A program made the position numbers and the translations under genes. DNA of 64,000 nt from an uncultured Pelagibacteraceae bacterium (lineage in GTDB: Bacteria > Pseudomonadota > Alphaproteobacteria > Pelagibacterales > Pelagibacteraceae): assembly GCA_902629575.1 (NCBI GenBank), contig CACORJ010000002.1:1-64000 (forward strand), given 5' to 3'. Every line of letters begins with the position of its first letter. Within the stretch, counting starts at the first letter, position 1. A model generated the notes under the pieces. The model had not been told where the DNA came from, ran no database searches, and saw only the letters and a program-made list of their open reading frames with translations. This document shows, piece after piece, positions 12,774 to 21,959 of the stretch.

Positions 12774-13544
12774 ATGAAAACTTTTATCCTTTGTGGAGGT
12801 TTTGGAACTAGACTTGATTACGAGGGAACCTTAATCGCTAAACCTATGGTTAGAATTGGAAGGAGTCCAATTTTAATGCATATTATTAATAATTACTTTG
12901 ACCAAGGATTTAATGATTTTGTTTTTTGTCTTGGACATAAATCAAATACAATTATTGATTATTTTTTAAAAGAGAATAAAAAAAATATCAAAATTATAAT
13001 TAAAGAGAAAAAATATATTAAATTTGAATTTAGAAATAAAAAAATAAAGTTTATTGGTAATTTGGTTTATACAGGTCTCAATTCAGGCACTGGTGGTAGA
13101 ATAAAAATTGCATATAATAAATTAAATCTTCAAGAAGATATAATGATGACTTACGGTGATGGATTGTCAAATGTTTCAATTAAAAGATTAATTAAATTTC
13201 ATTATAAAAATAAATCTTATGTTACAATGACTGCAGTTAGACCAAAGCAAAGGTATGGTGTACTCAAACTAGATAAAGATAAAGTTAAATATTTTGATAA
13301 CAGCAATAAAGTTTCAGATGTATTAATTAATGCTGGTTTTTTTGTGATCCACAAAGAGGCAATAAAAAGAATAAAAAACACAAAAACCTATTGGGAAAAA
13401 GAACCTTTAAGTTATTTTCTATCTAAAAAAAAATTATATGCTTTTAAACACAATGGATTTTGGAAAAGTTTAGATACACTTAAGGATAAAAATGATTTTA
13501 ATACACTGTTAAAAAATAAAAAAAAATTGCCATGGAAAATTTAA
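12774..13544 (+). CDS. rfbF: Glucose-1-phosphate cytidylyltransferase
   Basis: Makes CDP-glucose from CTP and glucose-1-phosphate, the entry step to CDP-3,6-dideoxy sugars. The 256-residue length equals the family norm. The nucleotide-binding loop is CGGFGTRL at the N terminus, followed by AKPMVRIGRSPILMHIINNY. GTGGRIK and MTYGDGLSNV are the sugar-nucleotide and metal-binding regions. First gene of the glycan island, 69 bases after the att-like repeat. Its 3' end overlaps the next gene by 13 bases. Highly AT-rich, Lys/Asn-rich coding, more so than the core genes. Confidence 0.9.
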   Translation: MKTFILCGGFGTRLDYEGTLIAKPMVRIGRSPILMHIINNYFDQGFNDFVFCLGHKSNTIIDYFLKENKKNIKIIIKEKKYIKFEFRNKKIKFIGNLVYTGLNSGTGGRIKIAYNKLNLQEDIMMTYGDGLSNVSIKRLIKFHYKNKSYVTMTAVRPKQRYGVLKLDKDKVKYFDNSNKVSDVLINAGFFVIHKEAIKRIKNTKTYWEKEPLSYFLSKKKLYAFKHNGFWKSLDTLKDKNDFNTLLKNKKKLPWKI

Positions 13545-14608
13545 AAAGTTTAAAAAATTTTTATAATAATAAAAGAATATTTATTACTGGTCATACAGGG
13601 TTTAAAGGAACTTGGCTGAGTATTATTTTATGTCATCTTAACGCTAAGATTTATGGTTATTCTTTAACGCCAGAAAAAAATAGTTTATTCAAAAAATCAG
13701 GTATAAAGAATAAATTAAATTCAAATTCATATGCGGATATAAGAAATATAAATGATTTAAAAAAAAAGATTAATCTATCTAAACCTGAAATAATATTTCA
13801 TTTAGCAGCACAGCCACTTGTTATTGACTCTTTTGAAAAACCAGTTGAAACTTTCAATACAAATATATTAGGTACAGCGCATTTACTTGAATGTTTGAGA
13901 AATATTAATTCTGTAAAATCAGTAATAATAGTAACTACCGATAAAGTTTATAAAATTAACAAAAAAAGTAAGGCCTACAAAGAAGTAGATCAACTTGGTG
14001 GTATTGATCCTTATAGTGTCTCAAAAGTTGGAGCAGAAATGGTAACAGATTGTTATATTAAAACTTTTTTTAAAAACTCAAATTTGAGAAATAAAATATC
14101 TACGGTGAGAGCTGGTAATGTAATTGGTGGAGGTGATTTTTCTAAGAATAGATTGGTTCCTGATATAATAAGAGCTATTAATAGTAAAAAAAAACTTAGT
14201 GTAAGAAATCCTAATCATATCAGGCCTTGGCAACATGTTTTAGATCCATTAGTAGGATATTTAATTTTAGCAAAAAAACAATGTGTTCAAAAAATTAATA
14301 ATGATTTAGAATATGCTTGGAATTTTGGTCCAAACAAAAATAATTTTAAAAAAGTGTCTGAAGTTGTAAAAATGGCTCAAAAACTTGAAAATTTTAAATT
14401 CACTTTTGATAATAAAAAAAAAATTCAAGAAACTGCTATTTTAAAACTTGAAAGCAGTAAAGCTAAAAGAAAAATTAATTGGAGTTGTAAATGGAACCTT
14501 TCTGTCGCACTCGAAAAAACTATAGACTGGAATAAATCTATCAATAAAAAAATTTCAGCAGAAAATAAATGTGTGCAACAGTTCCTAACTTATATAAATA
14601 ACAAATAG
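13532..14608 (+). CDS. rfbG: CDP-glucose 4,6-dehydratase
   Basis: NAD-dependent short-chain dehydrogenase that converts CDP-glucose to CDP-4-keto-6-deoxyglucose. The 358-residue protein has the Rossmann motif FITGHTGFKGTW (~17-28), the family-typical HLAAQPLV, TTDKVY, and the catalytic YSVSK near residue 169. It follows and overlaps rfbF, as in 3,6-dideoxyhexose and yersiniose clusters. The start is the ATG inside the rfbF 3' end, which keeps the N-terminal alignment to the Rossmann fold. Confidence 0.92.
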   Translation: MENLKSLKNFYNNKRIFITGHTGFKGTWLSIILCHLNAKIYGYSLTPEKNSLFKKSGIKNKLNSNSYADIRNINDLKKKINLSKPEIIFHLAAQPLVIDSFEKPVETFNTNILGTAHLLECLRNINSVKSVIIVTTDKVYKINKKSKAYKEVDQLGGIDPYSVSKVGAEMVTDCYIKTFFKNSNLRNKISTVRAGNVIGGGDFSKNRLVPDIIRAINSKKKLSVRNPNHIRPWQHVLDPLVGYLILAKKQCVQKINNDLEYAWNFGPNKNNFKKVSEVVKMAQKLENFKFTFDNKKKIQETAILKLESSKAKRKINWSCKWNLSVALEKTIDWNKSINKKISAENKCVQQFLTYINNK

Positions 14609-14623
14609 ATCTTTGAGTGAAAT

Positions 14624-15835
14624 ATGACAAATAAAATAACAAGAATTCCTTATGGTTTAAACGTTTATAACAATGAGGAAATAAATGCAGTTTTAAAAAC
14701 TCTTAAAAATTCCACTCAAATGGGTAAAGCAGTAAATGTTTTTGAAAAAAAAATTTCTAAATTATTTTCCAAAAAATATGGATTGATGGTTAATTCAGGT
14801 TCTTCAGCTTTGCTTTTAGCTCTTAAAGCAGTTAATTTTAAAAAAGGAAGTGAAATCATCGTCCCCTGCTTAAATTTTGGTACTGCTATTTCTTCTATAA
14901 CATTGAGCAATTTAGTGCCAATATTTGTTGATTGTGAAGTAGATACTTTACAAATTGATACAAATAAAATTGAAAAAAAAATTACTAAAAAAACAAAAGC
15001 GTTACTTATTCCTAATTTGATCGGTAACTTGCCTAATTGGAAAAAAATTAGACAAATAGCAAACAAGCATAATTTGTTAGTCATGGAGGATTCTGCAGAC
15101 ACATTAGGAGCAACTATAAATTCAAAACCAAGTGGAATTTATAGCGATATATCAATTACTAGTTTTTACGGTTCACATATTATTAGTTGTGCAGGTAATG
15201 GGGGGATGCTTGTCACAAATAATAAAAACTTTTACACTAAAGCCAAAGTTTTAAGAAGCTGGGGTAGAATGTCAACGCTAATTAAAGACTCAGAGAACAT
15301 CAATAAAAGATTAAATATTAAGCTTAAGGGGTTTGAATATGACAGAAAATTTGTTTTTTCAGAGTCAGGTTATAACTTTGAGCCATCTGAAATTGGTGCA
15401 TCTTTTGGACTTATTCAATTAAAGAAATTTAAAAAGTTTAATATGATAAGAAATAGAAATTTCAGACTTCACTGCAATTTTTTCAAAAAAATGAATAAAT
15501 TGTTTATAGTGCCAAAAATTGAGAAAAATGTTAAAACTAATTTTTTAGCCTACCCTATTATACTTAAGAATAATAATAATTTTACCAGAAAAGAATTACA
15601 GATTTATCTAGAAAAAAACAAGATTCAAACCAGGCCAATATTTAGCGGTAACACACTAAGACATCCTGCATTTGAAAATCTTATATCAAAGAAAAATATT
15701 TTAAATTCTTTTAAAAACTCTGATTATATCATGAAATACGGTTTACTTGTAGGTTGCCATCAGGGTTTAAAAGAAAAAGATATAACTTATATTCATCGTA
15801 TAATATTAAATTTTATAAAAAAAACTAATTCGTGA
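14624..15835 (+). CDS. DegT/DnrJ-family PLP enzyme, CDP-4-keto-6-deoxyhexose 3-dehydratase-like
   Basis: 403-residue fold type I PLP enzyme. PLP contacts are visible (NSGSSALLLAL at 57-67; MEDSAD with D156). The residue that normally forms the PLP Schiff base is replaced: FYGSHII puts His185 where aminotransferases have Lys. This marks the C3-dehydratases (RfbH/AscC E1 and ColD) rather than aminotransferases. I do not see the close Cys pair that holds the [2Fe-2S] cluster in E1 enzymes (the region reads RSWGRMSTL), so a ColD-like chemistry on a CDP-sugar is possible. It lies between rfbG and a split transketolase, which fits removal of the 3-OH. Confidence 0.78.
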   Translation: MTNKITRIPYGLNVYNNEEINAVLKTLKNSTQMGKAVNVFEKKISKLFSKKYGLMVNSGSSALLLALKAVNFKKGSEIIVPCLNFGTAISSITLSNLVPIFVDCEVDTLQIDTNKIEKKITKKTKALLIPNLIGNLPNWKKIRQIANKHNLLVMEDSADTLGATINSKPSGIYSDISITSFYGSHIISCAGNGGMLVTNNKNFYTKAKVLRSWGRMSTLIKDSENINKRLNIKLKGFEYDRKFVFSESGYNFEPSEIGASFGLIQLKKFKKFNMIRNRNFRLHCNFFKKMNKLFIVPKIEKNVKTNFLAYPIILKNNNNFTRKELQIYLEKNKIQTRPIFSGNTLRHPAFENLISKKNILNSFKNSDYIMKYGLLVGCHQGLKEKDITYIHRIILNFIKKTNS

Positions 15836-16602
15836 ATAAAAATATAAGAAATATTAGATCAAATATTTTAAATTTGTCTTTTAAAGCAAAGTCCTCCCAT
15901 ATTGGAAGTTGTCTGTCTATAGTTGAAATATTAGTTGCTCTATACTTTAATGTGTTAAAAAAAAATGATAGATTTATTCTAAGTAAGGGTCATGCTGCAT
16001 TAGCTCTTTATTGCACCTTATATGAAAAAAAATTTATCTCTCTAAAAAATTTAAATTCATTTGGTTCTAATAAAACCACGCTGATGAATCATGTTAGTCA
16101 TAAAGTCAAAGGGGTTGAATTTTCAACAGGATCTCTTGGACATGGATTACCAATATCTGTAGGGAAAGCACTTAAATTTAAAACTAACAAAGAGAGAAAC
16201 AGGGTATTTGTTGTTATCAGTGATGGAGAAATAAATGAGGGAACGACTTGGGAGAGTTTAATGTTTGCAAGCCATCACAAATTAGAGAATTTAACTATTA
16301 TAATTGATTATAATAAAATTCAAAGTATGGATTTTGTTGATAAAGTTATTAGCATTGAACCATTAAAATCTAAACTTTTATCTTTTGGATGTAATGTTCA
16401 TGAAGTAAATGGTCATAATATTAAATCCTTAAAAAAAATACTTAAAAAGAAAAATAAAAATAAACCTAAAGTAATAATTGCTCACACCACTAAAGGTAAA
16501 GGTATCAGTTTTATGGAAAATAATAATTTATGGCATTATAAAAATCCTAATAAAAATGAACTAGATGTTGGATTGAAGGAAATTAATAATAGATATGCGT
16601 AA
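15832..16602 (+). CDS. Transketolase-like protein, N-terminal (TPP-binding) half
   Basis: 256 residues corresponding to the N-terminal third of transketolase, the thiamine-diphosphate-binding domain. Motifs: SKGHAALAL with H54, GSLGHGL with H104, and the TPP signature SDGEINEGTTWE (130-141) followed by a conserved DYN. The start is a GTG overlapping the previous stop by four bases (GTGA), suggesting coupling. Split transketolases in sugar clusters pair with a C-terminal subunit, present directly downstream. In this context the likely job is transfer of a two-carbon ketol unit to an activated keto sugar rather than pentose-phosphate metabolism (inference). Confidence 0.82.
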   Translation: MNKNIRNIRSNILNLSFKAKSSHIGSCLSIVEILVALYFNVLKKNDRFILSKGHAALALYCTLYEKKFISLKNLNSFGSNKTTLMNHVSHKVKGVEFSTGSLGHGLPISVGKALKFKTNKERNRVFVVISDGEINEGTTWESLMFASHHKLENLTIIIDYNKIQSMDFVDKVISIEPLKSKLLSFGCNVHEVNGHNIKSLKKILKKKNKNKPKVIIAHTTKGKGISFMENNNLWHYKNPNKNELDVGLKEINNRYA

Positions 16603-17464
16603 ATTATTTATTAAAGAACTGACGAAGGCAAACAAAAAGAAAAATATTTACTTAATAATCAATGATCTTGGTTTTAATGTTATTGAGCCTTTTAAAGATA
16701 AATTTCCAGACAGAATATTTAATGCAGGAGTTTCTGAACAAAACATGATGGGTATGGCGGCTGGAATTGCGTCAGAAAAATGCAACGTGTTTGTTTATTC
16801 AATTGCAAATTTTTCAACCTTTAGATGTGCAGAACAAATTAGAAATGATATTGATTATCATAATTTACCTGTAACTATTGTTTCAGTTGGATCGGGACTT
16901 GGTTATGGAAATTTAGGTTACACTCACCATGCATTACAAGATTATGCATTGATGAGATGTTTTTCTAACATGATAATTATGTCGCCTGGTAATAACAACG
17001 AATTAGTTTCAATTATAAATTATATAAGGAAAAATCCCCAACCATCTTATCTTAGACTTGATAAGAATGATCAAATAGATAAAAAATTTAAAAAGATTAA
17101 AGTCGAGCCAGGAAAAATAATTAAATTAGTCAATGGAAATAGTAAAAAGATTATTCTAACGACTGGTAATGTTCAAAATTTAGCTCTCAAAATAAGAAAT
17201 AAAAAATTTAAAAATCACTCAGTTTACTCTATGCCAATTTGGGGCATGAAATATAAAATAAAATTTAGAAATTTGATAAAAAAATTTGATGAAATTATTA
17301 CAGTAGAGGATCATTTACATGATGGAGGTTTTGGATCTTGGATCAAAGAATGCCTTGTTAATACTAATATCAAAACAAAAATTAAATCAAAATTTATTAA
17401 AGATAGTGTAATTAATAAAGTTGGATCATCAGATTATTTGTTAAACAAATATGGTCCAAAATAA
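16595..17464 (+). CDS. Transketolase-like protein, C-terminal half
   Basis: 289 residues matching the middle (pyrimidine-binding) and C-terminal domains of transketolase. FNAGVSEQNMMGMAAGIA (~46-63) carries the conserved activating Glu that contacts the TPP aminopyrimidine ring, and YTHHALQDYALMR is the typical His-rich segment. The C-terminal domain ends with a TVEDHLHDGGFGSW motif. It overlaps the N-terminal half gene by eight bases; the two proteins should form one heteromeric enzyme. Very AT-rich, like the rest of the island. Confidence 0.82.
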   Translation: MRKLFIKELTKANKKKNIYLIINDLGFNVIEPFKDKFPDRIFNAGVSEQNMMGMAAGIASEKCNVFVYSIANFSTFRCAEQIRNDIDYHNLPVTIVSVGSGLGYGNLGYTHHALQDYALMRCFSNMIIMSPGNNNELVSIINYIRKNPQPSYLRLDKNDQIDKKFKKIKVEPGKIIKLVNGNSKKIILTTGNVQNLALKIRNKKFKNHSVYSMPIWGMKYKIKFRNLIKKFDEIITVEDHLHDGGFGSWIKECLVNTNIKTKIKSKFIKDSVINKVGSSDYLLNKYGPK

Positions 17465-17476
17465 ATGAGTAAATAA

Positions 17477-18388
17477 TTGAAAAAACTTTTAATTTTAGGT
17501 GGAAGTGGTTATGTTGGAAGTTCATTTGTAAATAATGGAATTAATCAAAATTTAACGAAACACAAAATAAATGAAATTTTTATTGTATCTCGTAAAAATA
17601 AAGTAATTAAAAAAAAATACAAACATATTAAAATTAACTATATTTCTAAAAATATACTTAATATTAAAAAACTTCCTCAAGTAGATTATGTTATTTATTG
17701 TTTAAAACATCATAATATTAGAATTAGTGAAAATTATTTTAATCATTTTAACAAATTAATTTTAAAACTTTCCAAAAAACCAAAAATATTATTTACCAGC
17801 TCTGGTGCAGTATATGGTTATAATAATAAAAAAATTAAAAATAATGAAAATAATGAAATTAATTTAAAATTAATAAGAAAATTAAAAGGTTATAAAAAAA
17901 AATATGCAATGGAAAAAATTTTTATCGAAAAAAAATTTAATGACTTGACCTTACAAAAATATAACGTTTCAATTGCAAGATGTTATACATTTATTGGTAA
18001 GGAAATTATTAAATACAAATATGCTGTAGCAGATTTAATTAATCTCACTCTTAAAAAAAAAATTATTAAATTGAAAACATCTACAAATATATACAGAAGC
18101 TATATGCATTCAGATGACTTAGTTAACTGGCTAATTGTAATTCTAAAAAATTCAAATAAAGAATGTCCAATATATAATGTTGGGTCTGATAAAGTAATAA
18201 ATCTTAAAAATTTAGCAAAATTATTTGCAAGACTATTCAATAATAAAATATCATTAAAAAAAATTACATCAAAAAGCTATGATTACTACGTTCCCTCAAT
18301 AGCTAGAGCTCGTAAAAAGCTTAATTTGAAAATTTCAATTAATTTGAAGGATGCAATAAATTCAACTATAAAAAGCTTAAATGACTAA
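17477..18388 (+). CDS. NAD-dependent epimerase/dehydratase (extended SDR), sugar keto-reductase candidate
   Basis: 303 residues with an N-terminal Rossmann motif (LILGGSGYVGSS), a TSSGAVYG strand and a YAMEK catalytic Y-x-x-x-K, all hallmarks of extended SDR sugar-nucleotide enzymes. The start is TTG at 17477; an ATG a few bases upstream is out of frame and quickly stopped. Position after the split transketolase suggests it reduces a keto group of the branched or dideoxy sugar, the final step before glycosyl transfer. The exact substrate is not readable from sequence. It overlaps the following glycosyltransferase gene by eight bases. Confidence 0.72.
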   Translation: MKKLLILGGSGYVGSSFVNNGINQNLTKHKINEIFIVSRKNKVIKKKYKHIKINYISKNILNIKKLPQVDYVIYCLKHHNIRISENYFNHFNKLILKLSKKPKILFTSSGAVYGYNNKKIKNNENNEINLKLIRKLKGYKKKYAMEKIFIEKKFNDLTLQKYNVSIARCYTFIGKEIIKYKYAVADLINLTLKKKIIKLKTSTNIYRSYMHSDDLVNWLIVILKNSNKECPIYNVGSDKVINLKNLAKLFARLFNNKISLKKITSKSYDYYVPSIARARKKLNLKISINLKDAINSTIKSLND

Positions 18389-19307
18389 AATAAGTATTGT
18401 AACTCCCACATTTAATGAGGAAAAAAATATAGAAAAATTATGTTCTGATATTAGAGCTGAAATGAAAAAAAATGATATCAATTATGAACACATTGTAATC
18501 GATAATGCCTCTACAGACAGAACAACATCTATTTTAAAAAAAATTTGTTTAGAGGACAAAAATCTCAAACTGATCATCAATTCAAAAAATTTTGGTCATA
18601 TAAAATCACCTTTTTATGGAATTTTACAAAGTACGGGAGATGCGTGTATTTTGATGGCTTCGGATTTTCAAGATCCAATTAATTTAATTCCAAAATATAT
18701 TGAAAAATGGAAAAATGGTTCAAAAATTGTGCTTGCAAAAAAAATTACATCCCAAGAAAATAATTTGATGTTTTCAATTAGGAAAAAATTTTATAAATTT
18801 TTGAATAAAATTTCAGAAACAAAATTAACTGAAAATACAACCGGGTCAGGAATTTTTGATAAATCAATAATTGACAAATTACGAATTATAAACGACCCAT
18901 ACCCTTATTTAAGAGGATTATTAAATGAAATAGGTGAAAAAATAGATATCATCGAGTTTGATCAACCAAAAAGGTTGTTTGGTAAAACAAAAAATAACTT
19001 TTTTACCCTTTACGATATTGGAATGCTGGGCATCATTAAACATTCAAGAGCTCCAATAAGATTAGTTACTTTAATAGGTTTTGTTTTTAGTTTTTTATCA
19101 TTTTTAACTGCTTTGGTTTATTTGGTTTATAAATTAATTTTTTGGAATTCATTTGAACTAGGTATTGCTCCATTAATTATTGGTATTTTTAGTTTGGCAT
19201 CAATACAAATTTTGCTACTTGGTATAATTGGTGAATATATTGGAATATTATTGATACACCAAAGAAACTTGCCTCTTGTTATAGAAAAAGAGAGAATAAA
19301 CTTTTAA
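18381..19307 (+). CDS. GT2 glycosyltransferase with two C-terminal membrane helices (GtrB/ArnC-like)
   Basis: 308 residues. The N-terminal GT-A domain shows SIVTPTFNEEKNIEKL, IDNASTDRT and the DFQDP metal-binding stretch near residue 93. Two C-terminal hydrophobic helices follow (about 230-255 and 265-295). This layout is typical of polyprenyl-phosphate sugar transferases such as GtrB, ArnC and DPM synthase, which load a single sugar on undecaprenyl phosphate at the cytoplasmic face. The adjacent GT-C protein would be its partner. Donor sugar is inferred to be the island's CDP-sugar or a housekeeping hexose. Confidence 0.78.
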   Translation: MTKISIVTPTFNEEKNIEKLCSDIRAEMKKNDINYEHIVIDNASTDRTTSILKKICLEDKNLKLIINSKNFGHIKSPFYGILQSTGDACILMASDFQDPINLIPKYIEKWKNGSKIVLAKKITSQENNLMFSIRKKFYKFLNKISETKLTENTTGSGIFDKSIIDKLRIINDPYPYLRGLLNEIGEKIDIIEFDQPKRLFGKTKNNFFTLYDIGMLGIIKHSRAPIRLVTLIGFVFSFLSFLTALVYLVYKLIFWNSFELGIAPLIIGIFSLASIQILLLGIIGEYIGILLIHQRNLPLVIEKERINF

Positions 19308-19361
19308 GCAAAGGGACAAAAATTATAATTTTTTAGTAAAAAAAAATATCTGTTAAAAAAC

Positions 19362-21158
19362 ATGAAAAATAAATCAATTTTTAAACGACTTGATATAATT
19401 TTTATTTCAATTTTAGTTATTATATTCTTTATAAATGGTTTAAATAAAATTTCTTATGGCCTACCCTATTTTGTTAATCAAGATGAACTTGAATTTCAAA
19501 GTAGTACTCTTTCTTCCCTTGGTTTTTTCACAAATTATATTGATCTTAACAATTATAACCCTTTATATGCACCTTTAATAAATTTAATAATTATACTTAA
19601 ATTTTTTTTTATAAACGAATTTTTAATAAATTCATTGACTGTAGATCAAGTTAAATTAAAAATTTATTTTAACCCAGAATTATTTATATTTTATGGTAGA
19701 GCAGCTAGTTTAGCTATAACAACTTTTTCAATTTTTTTCTTATATCTAATTTTTAAAAAGTTAAAAATAAATTTTTTTATTTATAGTGTTCTTCTAATTA
19801 CATTCTGCACTTCTGCAGTTGTGTTAAACATTTCAACTATTATGAGTAAAAATTCATGTAATTTATTATTGTACACATTACAGCTATACTTTTTAGTTAA
19901 ATATTTATTTAAAATTGAAAAATTTAATCTCAAATCATATTTCATATTTGGTTTACTGGCATCTCTTGCTTGGGGGGTCAATTATTGGCCAGCATTTATC
20001 TCAATATATGCAGTGTTTATATTACATTTTAAAAAATTTAAATTATTAAGATTACATTATTTATTATTATTTCTAATAATTTTTACCATTTTAGGCCCAA
20101 TCGTTAATTCTTTTTTTGTTGGAATGGGGCCTATAGATCATATAACTCCATTTGATGAAATGGAGAGGCTAAAACCATTTGAATTCGGTTTATTTTTAGA
20201 AAATTTAATTCGTAATATAGTTTCAAGTTTAAAAATAATTTATTCTACAGATAAAAATATTATTTTATTACTCATAATAGTACCCTTATTTTTTTTGAAA
20301 AAAAATATTTATCTTAAAAACGAGTTTTTAATAATTCTTTTTTTATTTATAGCACCATTATTTATATTTGGAATTTCAGGAAATTTTTATCCCCAACTAA
20401 GATACTTTGCTGGAATTATTTCTGTAATAATAATTTTAACAGCTTATATTTTGAATGAACTCAACAAAATAAAATTTAAATATTTAACTATTATTTTGTT
20501 GCTATTTAATTTTTTATTTATTTACATTAACATCAAACAGAATATTAAGATTGAAAATGTCCTTTCTGTTAAACATTCCTTTATCAATTTTAACAAGAAA
20601 ATTGATGAAAAAAATATAGACCGATCAAAAATACTCTACCTAGTTGATTTAAATTTTCAAGAAAGTTTGAAACAAAATCTTTTATATGTAGAACTATATG
20701 AGAATGATCTTATATATAAAAATAATGATTCTCTAAAAATGCTTAAAAACTCAATTAAAAAAATTAAAAAGATTAATAATACCAAGAATATAGAAACAAA
20801 CACAGAAGATTTAAAAAAAGATATAACTTTCTTTAGCTATACTTATTTGCCAATTAAAGATCCTGAAACTTTTTTTAATTTTATTAAAAAAGACTTTGAT
20901 TACCTAGTTTTAGAAGAGTCAAAACCTTTTTATATGTCAGATAGTGGTTTACAGAATAAATTAAAAAAGTATGTAAAAGAAAATTATCTATTAGAATTAA
21001 TGCAATTCGATGATAATAAAATTTTTCTTAATAATCAACAATCTATAATCCATTATTATGTGGATACACTTAGTCGCTACGACTTAGTTAAAAATATTGA
21101 TAATAAAAAATTAGAAGTAATTTACGGCATAAATTATTCATTATACAAGTTAGACTAA
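19362..21158 (+). CDS. GT-C type membrane glycosyltransferase (PMT/ArnT-like)
   Basis: 598-residue polytopic membrane protein with roughly ten to twelve hydrophobic segments in the first 400 residues and a soluble C-terminal domain. After the first helix an acidic loop motif (FVNQDELEF, ~50) matches the catalytic Asp/Glu of GT-C enzymes that use lipid-phosphate sugars. It lies 54 bases behind the GtrB-like gene and is the last gene of the island, converging on nadK. Likely transfers the polyprenyl-phosphate-linked sugar to a glycan or protein on the periplasmic side. The acceptor is unknown. Confidence 0.65.
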   Translation: MKNKSIFKRLDIIFISILVIIFFINGLNKISYGLPYFVNQDELEFQSSTLSSLGFFTNYIDLNNYNPLYAPLINLIIILKFFFINEFLINSLTVDQVKLKIYFNPELFIFYGRAASLAITTFSIFFLYLIFKKLKINFFIYSVLLITFCTSAVVLNISTIMSKNSCNLLLYTLQLYFLVKYLFKIEKFNLKSYFIFGLLASLAWGVNYWPAFISIYAVFILHFKKFKLLRLHYLLLFLIIFTILGPIVNSFFVGMGPIDHITPFDEMERLKPFEFGLFLENLIRNIVSSLKIIYSTDKNIILLLIIVPLFFLKKNIYLKNEFLIILFLFIAPLFIFGISGNFYPQLRYFAGIISVIIILTAYILNELNKIKFKYLTIILLLFNFLFIYINIKQNIKIENVLSVKHSFINFNKKIDEKNIDRSKILYLVDLNFQESLKQNLLYVELYENDLIYKNNDSLKMLKNSIKKIKKINNTKNIETNTEDLKKDITFFSYTYLPIKDPETFFNFIKKDFDYLVLEESKPFYMSDSGLQNKLKKYVKENYLLELMQFDDNKIFLNNQQSIIHYYVDTLSRYDLVKNIDNKKLEVIYGINYSLYKLD

Positions 21159-21182
21159 TTTATTATCATTTAAAAAGAATTT

Positions 21183-21953
21183 TTATTTTATTTCTCTTCT
21201 TAATTGTTCAATTTTTATCTTTTGCTGTAGACTTCTACTTTTATCGTATAAAAGATTAAATTTTATTTTTTGATTAGTTTTAATCTTAATATTTTTTGCG
21301 TTTCTTACTTCAATATTATCAGCTACTGCACTGATTGGTCTTTTTATAGGATTTAAATTATTTATAGTGATTTGTGATCTGTCACTGATTATTTTTCCTT
21401 TCCATCTACGAGGACGAAATGGGCTTATGGGTGAAATAGATAATTTTTTTGAATTTAAACTTAATATAGGTCCATGTACTGATAGATTATAAGCTGTACT
21501 ACCTGCTGGAGTAGAAACTAAAACCCCATCAGAGATAAGTTTTTTTATTATTTGCTTGGATCCTTGTTTAATGGATAATGAAGCAGCTTGCCTACTTTGA
21601 CGTAAAATCGAAACTTCATTGATAGCTAAAAATTTTCTAATCTGATTTTTGTTATTTTTTACTATCATTTCAAGGGGTGAAATTATTATCTTTTTTGCCT
21701 TAGATAAATTATTCATCAAATTCTTTGTAGAAAATTTATTCATTAAAAAACCATAGTTCCCTGAGTTAATTCCATAAAAAGATTTATTTGTATTTTTGTT
21801 TTTCTTTAAAGTCTGGAGCATAAAACCATCACCACCAATTACGATTGTTATGTTAGATTTAACACGATTTGAGTCTTTTATTCTTTTAACTAATGATTTT
21901 TTTATATTTTGAGATCTTTTATTTTTATCAGAAATAATTTGAATTTTGCTCAT
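21183..21953 (-). CDS. nadK: NAD kinase
   Basis: ATP-dependent phosphorylation of NAD to NADP. The GGDG motif (VIGGDGFMLQTLK), NEVSILR and the substrate-binding TPAGSTAYNLSVHGPIL are all present. The ORF track starts at 21989, but its first 12 codons lie in tRNA-Leu; the real start is one of two adjacent ATGs at 21956 or 21953, giving about 256 residues, close to short NAD kinases. It is transcribed behind tRNA-Leu and converges on the glycan island. Confidence 0.92.
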   Translation of the reverse strand: MSKIQIISDKNKRSQNIKKSLVKRIKDSNRVKSNITIVIGGDGFMLQTLKKNKNTNKSFYGINSGNYGFLMNKFSTKNLMNNLSKAKKIIISPLEMIVKNNKNQIRKFLAINEVSILRQSRQAASLSIKQGSKQIIKKLISDGVLVSTPAGSTAYNLSVHGPILSLNSKKLSISPISPFRPRRWKGKIISDRSQITINNLNPIKRPISAVADNIEVRNAKNIKIKTNQKIKFNLLYDKSRSLQQKIKIEQLRREIK

Positions 21954-21959
21954 CATTAG

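Noticed and set aside
21159-21182. Intrinsic terminator between the convergent GT-C gene and nadK
   Set aside because: The 24-bp gap is AT-only with no GC-containing stem.
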